Below, piece after piece: positions 1 to 5,414 of a stretch of 5,414 bases of DNA. The translations under genes were made by a program, and so were the position numbers. How positions within the stretch are numbered: the first letter of the stretch is position 1; each line of letters starts with the position of its first letter. The DNA is from Methanobacteriota archaeon. Its GTDB lineage: Archaea > Thermoplasmatota > Poseidoniia > Poseidoniales > Poseidoniaceae. A model generated the notes under the pieces. That model ran no database searches and was not told the DNA's origin. It saw only the letters and a program-made list of their open reading frames with translations. The stretch lies in assembly GCA_018623995.1 (NCBI GenBank), contig JAAZUV010000107.1, positions 1 to 5,414 of the forward strand, written 5' to 3'.

Positions 1-39
1 CCTATGAGTCCGACGCGCTACCAACTACGCCACCCCGGC
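1..39 (-). tRNA. tRNA with anticodon CAT, 5' part only (probably elongator tRNA-Met)
   Basis: Read on the minus strand, this is the 5' half of a canonical tRNA, cut by the window edge. The 5' acceptor strand GCCGGGG is at 39-33, followed by T8 and G9. The D stem GCGT/GCGC (30-27 and 18-15) pairs fully, allowing one G-T pair, and A14, G15, G18, G19 and A21 are all in place. The anticodon strand TCGGA (13-9) is followed by C32, T33 and the anticodon CAT (6-4), then A37. The G1 start and the resemblance to archaeal elongator tRNA-Met favour that identity over initiator tRNA, which starts A1 in Archaea. A CAT-anticodon tRNA-Ile2 cannot be excluded without the 3' half. The two visible bases after A37 (GG) do not continue the expected loop and stem: the second would have to pair with A31. 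This fits an intron starting at the usual archaeal 37/38 site. Confidence 0.85.
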
Positions 40-63
40 CTGCCCTCGCCTGCGAAACCCCCC

Positions 64-70
64 ATTTGAA
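64..70 (-). promoter_or_regulatory. possible TATA-like element for the tRNA
   Basis: On the minus strand the heptamer TTCAAAT lies about 25-31 bases upstream of the tRNA 5' end at 39, the distance expected for an archaeal TATA box. The match to the archaeal consensus is only partial, and there is no clear BRE purine tract. This is a positional inference. The 40-136 gap between the tRNA and the divergent membrane-protein gene shows no other recognisable signal. Confidence 0.25.
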
Positions 71-136
71 GAATGCGGGTTCAAACAGAAGGAATTCGAC
101 CGCATCCTTCATTCACTCTCACCCATCCGAAGGGTC

Positions 137-1063
137 ATGGTCGACCTCTCGACGGCGATGACTGCGGCCCAAGGCGAACGTCGTCAACGAACGCAAGGAG
201 GGGACAAGGAAAAGAAGGTACGCCGAACTGGTCGTAACCTCGGTATCGAAGCATTCGATCCTGTCAAACACGTCCAGAAAGAGAAGGCAGATACTGCATC
301 GATGTGGCTTGTTCTAGCCTTCTCTTTGACCATCACGCTCCTCATGCGCTATGTCTTGATGGACTCAACAGACCCAGAGAAATCCAAGATATTGTACATT
401 CTTCCTTTGACATGCATCTTCCTTATCCCGACGCTTCACCGCACCGTGATGCCAGAGCGATTCGTCGAGCATTACGGAGGCGGTACTTGGTTCAAGGCAG
501 CATTCTTGCACACGTTTACGTTCCTTGCATTGTCGTTTCTCCTGGTCAACCCACCGTTCGGCGACATCGCAGCACCAGAACTTGCGAGCAAGTGGACAGT
601 GGTCGCCGATGACGGCGAGGAACTTGTTTATCCTCACAGCATGGCCACATCTGGTGCCACTCTGACGTGGCACACAGACGGTTCTCCAATTCTTGAAGGT
701 GAAGCTTGGTTATTGTTTGGGTTGATGGACAACGTCAATTCCGATGGAGCCGTTGTTGAAGTCACGCGCGAATATCAGGCGAACAAAACAATTCAGGAAG
801 ACAACATTTCGTATTGGAACAGCAACGCTGAGCGAATCGCAAACGGTACGTCAACATCCAACAAATCTGCTCCAAATCTGACACCACACGGCGATTTAGA
901 TCAGCCCTTCTCCATTTATTTGGGAACCGATCTTGAGGAAGGGACTCACAAGATTGTTGTCACAATCACTGAGGAAGGAGATCCATGGCAAAACGTGCAG
1001 GAATACACTTGGAATCTGGTCATCTCGAGCGAATCTGCTGTTCAAGAGAGCATGTCCGAGTGA
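137..1063 (+). CDS. three-helix membrane protein with external sequon-rich domain, function unknown
   Basis: I do not recognise this family. The 308-residue product starts with a very basic, probably disordered segment (residues 13-50, rich in Arg, Lys and Gln). Three hydrophobic segments follow at about 56-75, 84-100 and 118-137. A soluble C-terminal half (about 140-308) looks beta-rich and ends with an Ig-like strand pattern around YTWNLVIS. The basic N terminus suggests an inside location. With three crossings the C-terminal half would then be outside, which agrees with five N-glycosylation sequons clustered at N216, N223, N236, N242 and N247. No catalytic motif is visible. There is no convincing Shine-Dalgarno site before the ATG at 137; AGGG at 131-134 is too close. 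An in-frame ATG at 158 (residue 8) is a possible alternative start. The gene is divergent from the tRNA and convergent with rfcS, so it is probably transcribed alone. It may be a surface-anchored or sensory protein, but that is a guess. Confidence 0.85.
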   Translation: MVDLSTAMTAAQGERRQRTQGGDKEKKVRRTGRNLGIEAFDPVKHVQKEKADTASMWLVLAFSLTITLLMRYVLMDSTDPEKSKILYILPLTCIFLIPTLHRTVMPERFVEHYGGGTWFKAAFLHTFTFLALSFLLVNPPFGDIAAPELASKWTVVADDGEELVYPHSMATSGATLTWHTDGSPILEGEAWLLFGLMDNVNSDGAVVEVTREYQANKTIQEDNISYWNSNAERIANGTSTSNKSAPNLTPHGDLDQPFSIYLGTDLEEGTHKIVVTITEEGDPWQNVQEYTWNLVISSESAVQESMSE

Positions 1064-1068
1064 CGCCG

Positions 1069-1099
1069 GAGAATTTTCTCAAACACGGCATCGATTTTT
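1069..1099 (+). terminator. possible oligo-T terminator after the membrane-protein gene
   Basis: Six bases after the TGA stop there is a short inverted repeat, GAGAA-TT-TTCTC (1069-1080), containing a T4 run. A T5 run follows at 1095-1099. Archaeal transcription commonly ends at oligo-T tracts without a strong hairpin, so the pair is a reasonable termination zone. The stem is only 5 bp with a 2-base loop, so it is unlikely to fold stably. Confidence 0.35.
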
Positions 1100-1219
1100 C
1101 TGGACAACCTTAGTTCGACGGTTCGTTGATTCAATTGCTGAATTCGATAGTTTCGAATGAATCTAGCTAGCGGTGTCCACGACAATACATCGAGAAGGGT
1201 ATCAACCGTTTGGTGCATG

Positions 1220-1239
1220 ATGTTCCGAGTATGTTCCGA
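1220..1239. repeat. short direct repeat in the convergent intergenic region
   Basis: The 9-mer ATGTTCCGA occurs twice with an 11-base period (1220-1228 and 1231-1239). It lies between the 3' ends of two convergent genes. Apart from this repeat and the oligo-T tracts, I see no gene or RNA in 1064-1285. The repeat may be chance, or a small duplication in unconstrained sequence. Confidence 0.4.
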
Positions 1240-1285
1240 ATGACCCTCTTGTTGCCGAGGCGTTTCGAAAAGTGAAAGTGAACAA

Positions 1286-2242
1286 TCAATTTCTCAACAT
1301 GGTGACGAGCTTTGCCGTCATGGCATCCAACTGGATTTTCTCGCCACCGCCTTCAACCAGACGATAATCGACCTCTGCCATGATTTCTGTGAGGTCCAAT
1401 TTGTTCATCTCTGAAATGAAATCGACGTTGTACAACTCTCGGTGGAGTTGGCCGACAAAATCTGTTCCTGCTAGCCCGTATTTGTTCAAGAGTTCCTGAA
1501 GACGTCGGCGAGCAACGTGGAATCCATCGTCTTTGCACGCCATGATGTACTGATGGAGCGCCTCGGGCGGAGCAGTGGCTGATGTTTCGTATACGATGGA
1601 ACGAGTGATGGTTTCGCTAATGGCCGCAGAAACTTGCAAGGCAGTGATGGCTCGTCGCAAATCACCTTGTGCAATTTTTGCCAGGGCTTCAGCTGCATCG
1701 TCCTCCAGTGCTACGTTCTCTTCGCTTGCGACATGTTTGACCTGGTCGAGAACTTCAGAATCAGCGAGTGGGCGAAATCGAAACACTGCACAACGGGATT
1801 GAATCGGCTCGATGACTTTGGAGGAATAGTTGCAAGAGAGGATGAATCGACACGTCTCTGCGTATTGTTCCATGATTCGACGCAGTGCCCCTTGGGCATC
1901 GTTTGTGAGTGCATCGGATTCATCGAGAAATATGATCTTGAATTTTGCATCGCCATACGGCTGCGTTCGAGCGAATTGCTTGACTTTGGAACGGATTTTG
2001 TCCAAACCTCGTTCATCCGATGCATTCATTTCGAGCAAATTATCGCGATAATGCTCACCAAAGACGTCTTTGGTTAGAGCCATTGCAGCCGTCGTTTTCC
2101 CTGTTCCAGGTGGTCCAGCAAACAGCAGGTGAGGGAATTCCTTGTGCTCAGCATAGACCGATAGACGACTGACGACAGAGGCTTGTCCTCGGATTTCACC
2201 CACACTTTGTGGGCGATGTCGCTCGACCCAAAGTTCGCTCAT
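1286..2242 (-). CDS. rfcS: replication factor C small subunit (clamp-loader ATPase)
   Basis: RfcS is an AAA+ ATPase subunit of the archaeal clamp loader. With RfcL it opens the PCNA ring and loads it at primer-template junctions during replication and repair. Numbering from the ATG at 2242 (318 residues, normal for the family), the markers are: the WVERHRP signature at 5-11, Walker A GPPGTGKT at 43-50, NASDERG at 73-79, Walker B FLDESD around D107-E108, sensor 1 in SCNYSS around N138, the SRC motif at 149-151 supplying the arginine finger to a neighbouring subunit, and the sensor 2 helix GDLRRAI at 193-199. The rest is the C-terminal collar that holds the pentamer together. No intein interrupts Walker A, a known insertion site in some archaeal RFC genes. 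Walker B has Ser where most family members have Ala (DEAD); both catalytic acids are kept. An upstream in-frame ATG at 2275 would add 11 residues, but the family normally starts a few residues before WVE, so 2242 is preferred. Stop codon TGA at 1288-1286. Confidence 0.97.
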   Translation of the reverse strand: MSELWVERHRPQSVGEIRGQASVVSRLSVYAEHKEFPHLLFAGPPGTGKTTAAMALTKDVFGEHYRDNLLEMNASDERGLDKIRSKVKQFARTQPYGDAKFKIIFLDESDALTNDAQGALRRIMEQYAETCRFILSCNYSSKVIEPIQSRCAVFRFRPLADSEVLDQVKHVASEENVALEDDAAEALAKIAQGDLRRAITALQVSAAISETITRSIVYETSATAPPEALHQYIMACKDDGFHVARRRLQELLNKYGLAGTDFVGQLHRELYNVDFISEMNKLDLTEIMAEVDYRLVEGGGEKIQLDAMTAKLVTMLRN

Positions 2243-2264
2243 AAACACAAGAGAATGGCGAGCA

Positions 2265-2272
2265 TCTTTCAA
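2265..2272 (-). promoter_or_regulatory. possible TATA-like element for rfcS
   Basis: On the minus strand TTGAAAGA is centred about 27 bases before the preferred rfcS start at 2242, which would suit a leaderless transcript. A second A-rich candidate (TTGAAAAAAT, about 2283-2292) lies farther upstream and would give a leader of about 20 bases. No Shine-Dalgarno site precedes 2242, which agrees with a leaderless or weakly led message. Neither element is a strong consensus match. Confidence 0.25.
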
Positions 2273-2304
2273 CATTCGGATTGGATTTTTTCAAGCTCAA
2301 ATCC

Positions 2305-2324
2305 CGCCCCCCTTTAGGGGGGCG
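2305..2324. promoter_or_regulatory. perfect GC-rich inverted repeat between divergent genes
   Basis: An 8-bp perfect inverted repeat, CGCCCCCC-TTTA-GGGGGGCG, has its arms at 2305-2312 and 2317-2324. A second, overlapping 8-bp palindrome, GGGCGCCC, is at 2320-2327. The repeat lies in the intergenic region between rfcS (minus) and the secreted giant gene (plus), about 40 bases before the plus-strand start and 63 before the rfcS start. Both genes run away from it, so it is not a terminator for either. It could be a shared operator or DNA-structure element. If transcription starts farther out than assumed, it could instead be a 5' leader hairpin. The repeat is plain in the sequence; its role is inference. 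Confidence 0.5.
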
Positions 2325-2363
2325 CCCGCCGAATCAGTCATAACCTTCCACATCTTAGGTCAA

Positions 2364-5300
2364 ATGAGCGCCATGAGAAACAGCACCACAAATCGAAATG
2401 TCTTCACAGCAGTGACTCTCATCCTGATGTTCCTTCTTGCCGACGTCTTTGTTCCATCCGCCTTCCCTGCACCAGAAGTTTTGGAGGAGGAGCCAACGGT
2501 TCAGCACGTCATTTCAACCATCAGTCCAACACTGGACACCTACATCGATTCTGATAATCCAAACGACGATTATGCCGGTGAGGATACGGGTCTACTCGGC
2601 GTATCTGGAACCAGCGATGCACGACTTCTCATCTCATTCCCGCTCAACTTTGCTTCGACGGACACCATCCATTCCGCCCGCTTGGATCTCGTTTGTTCGA
2701 ACAGTGGAGCAACCAACGGTCTTGCGGTTTATCCGGCTTCAACCAGCCTCGCTTGGGACGAAAACGCAACGTGGAATTCACGAGATGGAATCCTGATGTG
2801 GGGTGAACCAGGCGCTGATGATGGCACGGATCGCTCGGATTGGGAGCCGCCCATCGTCACTTCACCGCTCGGCCCTTCGGGTGGATCATCAAACGTTCAA
2901 CTCAACGTCACTGCCCTCGCTCAAAGCGCCGTTGCATCAAGCGCATCCGCACTTGAAATTCTCGTATCCGCTCTTGGTTCACAGTACGATTGTGCCATGA
3001 ACGAAACGCTCAACATCGCTGACCGACCGAGCCTTCGTGTCGATTCCTCGACCTCGACAGCAGGGTCGGGTGGAACCATCGCACCAAACTTCGTCGATGA
3101 TGGGGCTCCTCTCATGTCCAGTGATTTCTATCTCGCTGCCGATCTGACTCCAAGCATGACCTGGGATTCTTATTCCGGAATTCTCGCAGAGGTCCAGCTC
3201 TCGATGGATGATGGTTTCAAGAGTGATCAGGACAACTACAACTGGTTGTACAATACGGATGCACACGCTTCCAGTTTCACCGTATCTGGGACAACCGGTG
3301 CTTTGGACATTCCATCATCGGACGCATTTGATAATGGGACATTTATGCACTACAGAATGCGTGCCATGGATTCCACAGGCACGTTGAGTGGATGGGAACA
3401 TGGCTCGTTCTTTTTGCCTACGCACGATGTTGAGGCGAACAGCGATGGTACTGCTTCAATTGCGGTAGACATCAACGACCTTTCAGATGATGTGGATTTC
3501 ATTGAAGACACGTACGTCGATGAGGACAACAAGAACGACAATTTCGGGACCGTCTCGACGCTCGTTACACAAGTCACATCCTCTCGTGAAACAATCTCTC
3601 ACTTCCGTGTGAACTTCGATCGATTGGGACTGCACACAAATGCGACAATCGTCGAGGCTTCACTGAACCTCACTCGCTCAACGTCGAGCGGTGCGGCCAC
3701 ACTTGCTCTCCACGAGATGGACACAGTTGACGTTTGGTCCGAGGGAGATGCAACATGGCGACGTCCGACAAGTGGTCAACTTTGGGATGATGGCGGCCGT
3801 GAGTACCTCAGCTATGCAACAGATTCAGGTATCATGGGTTCGCAAACCAGCGATGACTTTGCCTTTGATATGACGAGCATGCTTCAGCAGTACCTGGACA
3901 ACAGTGGTCCTGATTCGCTTGATTTCGCTCTGACCGCTCGTTCACAAAACGGGGCGTACTCGGCCAACAACGGTGTTGATTCCGTCACCTTCCACTCCTC
4001 AGATGCCGTCAACGAGGGCGATAAGCCGCATCTTTACATCAAGTACGACTGGTCCTCTCCGGTCACAGTCGCTCCTGCGCTGACGTCGCCTTGGGACGGT
4101 GAAACCTTGTGGAACCAAACAGGTCACAACTTCACCGGTAACACAACACCAACGCTCACGTGGACCTCCTCAACATCCTCTTCCTATGATATGATTTTCG
4201 AACTTTCAACCGACTCCTTGTTCCACGATCAGGTCGCTCGAATCGACACACGAACGGATACAGATTTCGCTCCAAGCGATGGCGAAGTGAGTTTCACTGG
4301 TCTTGACAGTCTTGAAGCAGGACACATGTACAACTGGCGTATGCTTCACGTCGATTCCGACAACCGTCACGGAGAGTGGTCCTATTCATCGTTCCTGATC
4401 AGTGCCATGAATTCAACATGGCTTGGTGGAGATCGATACGAATTCAGGTTGAAGCAAGGAAACGCAAGTTCCGATGGCCTACACCCAGCGTGTGCAGATA
4501 CGTACATCGATTCGGGCATGCCGAGTTCAAACTATGGTTCTGAAACCGAATTGCAAGTTTCCTACAACACCATTCCATCAGAAACAACAGTTCTGTTTGG
4601 TTGCGATCTCTCCTCGACCTTCCTACCGTCAGGTTACGCAGTTGAATCTGCGAACCTCGAATTGTACCTCAGTGATTTCCCGTTCGGAACACCTGTTGTT
4701 GGCGCTTGGGAAAACACGCAACACGGATGGACCGAAGATGGTGCAACGTGGGCGACATACGACGGAACGAACACATGGAACTCAGTCGGTGCGAAAGGAA
4801 GCGAGCGTTCTTCGCTTCTCGACTCCGTAAGCATCGGATCAGGTTTTACCTCAAGTTCCTCTGCAAATTGGAACGTCACATTAGCCGTTCAGAATGCTAT
4901 GCGAAACAACCACTCTGCAGATTTCATCCTCGGAATCATTGGAGCAGGGAGCGGTCAAATTCGCGACGTCCTCTTCCACACTGGAGCGGCCGTTGATGCC
5001 AAGCGTCCAGAACTTTCCTTTGTTTACGTGCCGGGCTCAAATGCCATTCCAATCGAACCTGTTCCAGTCCATCCACTGAATGGAAGCTGGAGCGTTGCCG
5101 ATGGAATCAACCCTGAACCAGTGCACACACCTCTCATGAATTGGACACATTCCTCTGGCGTCGGAGTCAGCGGTTATGCTGTTCAAATGGATACAGTCAA
5201 CACCTTCGATAGCAGTGACATGAGCATTGAAACCTCCTGGTCAAACTCAGGTTTCGATCTCACCAACAACTCGTTTACTCCAACGTCGGATCTGGACGAC

Positions 5301-5414
5301 GGGAAGACGTGGTACTGGCGCGTCCGTGCCATTTCTTCGACCAACCAACTCGGAAATTGGTCGGAAACCTTCCACTTTAATCTCCCTTCATTGGTGACGT
5401 GGAATCTTTCCTCG
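2364..5414 (+). CDS. giant secreted DNRLRE / FN3-like repeat protein, 3' end outside the window
   Basis: The frame is open for 1017 codons from the ATG at 2364 and has no stop before the edge, so the protein is larger. Residues 1-36 form a Sec signal peptide: Arg and Asn first, a hydrophobic core at about 13-30, then likely cleavage near A33 or A36. Three supermodules follow. Each has a DNRLRE (disaggregatase-related, CBM96-like) domain at 54-227, 377-562 and 710-889, then an FN3/Ig-like domain at 240-352, 571-679 and 896-1008. The DNRLRE domains open with a D-T-Y-[IV]-D pattern, carry W-x(5,6)-W with ATW in the middle, and close with an RPxL-type strand. Related domains occur in archaeal and bacterial surface proteins and polysaccharide-active proteins, so sugar binding or adhesion is likely, but no catalytic domain is visible. 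About 18 N-glycosylation sequons and only about eight lysines fit an extracellular, acidic protein. The cell-surface anchor, if any, lies beyond the window. ATG at 2373 is an alternative start. Confidence 0.9.
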   Translation, partial: MSAMRNSTTNRNVFTAVTLILMFLLADVFVPSAFPAPEVLEEEPTVQHVISTISPTLDTYIDSDNPNDDYAGEDTGLLGVSGTSDARLLISFPLNFASTDTIHSARLDLVCSNSGATNGLAVYPASTSLAWDENATWNSRDGILMWGEPGADDGTDRSDWEPPIVTSPLGPSGGSSNVQLNVTALAQSAVASSASALEILVSALGSQYDCAMNETLNIADRPSLRVDSSTSTAGSGGTIAPNFVDDGAPLMSSDFYLAADLTPSMTWDSYSGILAEVQLSMDDGFKSDQDNYNWLYNTDAHASSFTVSGTTGALDIPSSDAFDNGTFMHYRMRAMDSTGTLSGWEHGSFFLPTHDVEANSDGTASIAVDINDLSDDVDFIEDTYVDEDNKNDNFGTVSTLVTQVTSSRETISHFRVNFDRLGLHTNATIVEASLNLTRSTSSGAATLALHEMDTVDVWSEGDATWRRPTSGQLWDDGGREYLSYATDSGIMGSQTSDDFAFDMTSMLQQYLDNSGPDSLDFALTARSQNGAYSANNGVDSVTFHSSDAVNEGDKPHLYIKYDWSSPVTVAPALTSPWDGETLWNQTGHNFTGNTTPTLTWTSSTSSSYDMIFELSTDSLFHDQVARIDTRTDTDFAPSDGEVSFTGLDSLEAGHMYNWRMLHVDSDNRHGEWSYSSFLISAMNSTWLGGDRYEFRLKQGNASSDGLHPACADTYIDSGMPSSNYGSETELQVSYNTIPSETTVLFGCDLSSTFLPSGYAVESANLELYLSDFPFGTPVVGAWENTQHGWTEDGATWATYDGTNTWNSVGAKGSERSSLLDSVSIGSGFTSSSSANWNVTLAVQNAMRNNHSADFILGIIGAGSGQIRDVLFHTGAAVDAKRPELSFVYVPGSNAIPIEPVPVHPLNGSWSVADGINPEPVHTPLMNWTHSSGVGVSGYAVQMDTVNTFDSSDMSIETSWSNSGFDLTNNSFTPTSDLDDGKTWYWRVRAISSTNQLGNWSETFHFNLPSLVTWNLSS
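2523..3419 (+). repeat. supermodule 1 of the secreted giant: DNRLRE domain plus FN3-like domain
   Basis: Residues 54-227 form the first DNRLRE domain. It opens with LDTYIDSD (57-64), has W131-D-E-N-A-T-W137, and ends with RPSLRVD (221-227). Cys111 and Cys210 are its only cysteines and could pair. A Ser/Gly/Thr-rich linker (228-239) leads to an FN3/Ig-like domain at 240-352, with MTWDS in an early strand and the YRMRAMDS...GW...SFFLP pattern at the end, like the YWRVRAxDxxGxxSxWS ending of many bacterial and archaeal FN3 domains. Confidence 0.75.
3492..4400 (+). repeat. supermodule 2 of the secreted giant: DNRLRE domain plus FN3-like domain
   Basis: Residues 377-562 form the second DNRLRE domain. 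It opens with EDTYVDEDNKNDNFG (381-395), has W458-S-E-G-D-A-T-W465, and closes with KPHLYIKY (554-561) preceded by an FHSSDA segment typical of the family's last strands. It has no cysteine, unlike modules 1 and 3. The following FN3-like domain (571-679) has LTWTSS, then FELSTDSLF, then YNWRMLHVDS...GEWS...FLI. The W458 to W131 distance is 327 residues. Confidence 0.75.
4491..5387 (+). repeat. supermodule 3 of the secreted giant: DNRLRE domain plus FN3-like domain
   Basis: Residues 710-889 form the third DNRLRE domain. It opens with ADTYIDSGMPSSNYG (711-725), has W789-T-E-D-G-A-T-W796, and closes with KRPELSFVYV (880-889). Cys710 and Cys747 are both near its start. The FN3-like domain at 896-1008 has PVHPLNG, then LMNWTHSSG, then YAVQMDT, and ends YWRVRAISS...GNWSETFHF, the cleanest FN3-type ending of the three. 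The last visible residues (1009-1017) begin a new segment, so at least one more domain or an anchor probably follows. Confidence 0.75.

Noticed and set aside
76..87. GCGGGTTCAAAC, which looks like a tRNA T arm
   Set aside because: The 3' side of the T stem is missing (the next bases are AGAAGG), base 61 is not C, and no acceptor or anticodon arm surrounds it.
933..1160. 75-codon frame spanning the end of the membrane-protein gene
   Set aside because: It starts inside the 308-residue gene in another phase, has no start signal, and resembles no protein family.
1634..2077. 147-codon plus-strand frame opposite rfcS
   Set aside because: It lies wholly antisense to a gene with full RfcS motifs, and its translation is Cys-rich and unlike any domain; it is a shadow of codon usage on the other strand.
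2242..2275. Longer rfcS form starting at the ATG at 2275
   Set aside because: The extra 11 residues precede the normal family start, and no Shine-Dalgarno site supports the upstream ATG.
2305..2324. Hairpin as a transcription terminator
   Set aside because: Both flanking genes are transcribed away from it, and no T run follows the stem on either strand.
2437..2796. 119-codon plus-strand frame
   Set aside because: It overlaps the long DNRLRE frame in another phase; the long frame has a signal peptide and recognisable domains, while this one does not.
4474..4830. 118-codon plus-strand frame and the overlapping 96-codon frame at 4706-4996
   Set aside because: Both are out-of-phase readings inside DNRLRE module 3 and are basic and low in domain-like pattern.
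2364..5414. A new defence or mobile system
   Set aside because: No nuclease, recombinase, transposase, toxin, CRISPR-like spaced repeats or phage gene is visible; the content is housekeeping plus surface proteins.

Overview
The window looks like chromosomal DNA from a euryarchaeon, most likely a planktonic marine lineage of the Marine Group II (Poseidoniales) type. The evidence is a clear archaeal clamp-loader small subunit (RfcS), a tRNA with a CAT anticodon that may be interrupted by an archaeal-type intron, starts without clear Shine-Dalgarno sites, and a giant secreted DNRLRE-repeat protein of a sort common in archaeal and marine genomes. The RfcS call establishes Archaea firmly. The group-level placement is inference.

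Layout from left to right: (1) positions 1-39, minus strand, the 5' part of a tRNA with anticodon CAT that runs off the left edge. (2) Positions 137-1063, plus strand, a 308-residue membrane protein of unknown function, with three predicted membrane helices and an external, sequon-rich C-terminal domain. (3) Positions 1064-1285, a non-coding gap between two convergent genes, with oligo-T tracts that could end transcription. (4) Positions 1286-2242, minus strand, rfcS. (5) Positions 2243-2363, a divergent intergenic region that holds a perfect 8-bp GC hairpin with a TTTA loop. (6) Position 2364 to the right edge, plus strand, an open frame of 1017 codons with no stop. It encodes a secreted protein made of three tandem supermodules of about 330 residues, each a DNRLRE (disaggregatase-related, CBM96-like) domain followed by a fibronectin-III/Ig-like domain.

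The genes do not form one operon; every adjacent pair is divergent or convergent. RfcS is replication housekeeping. The secreted giant and the membrane protein are cell-surface genes, but nothing in the sequence ties them together functionally. The most interesting items are the alternating architecture of the truncated giant protein, its near absence of lysine, the hairpin in the divergent intergenic region, and the likely tRNA intron at the left edge.
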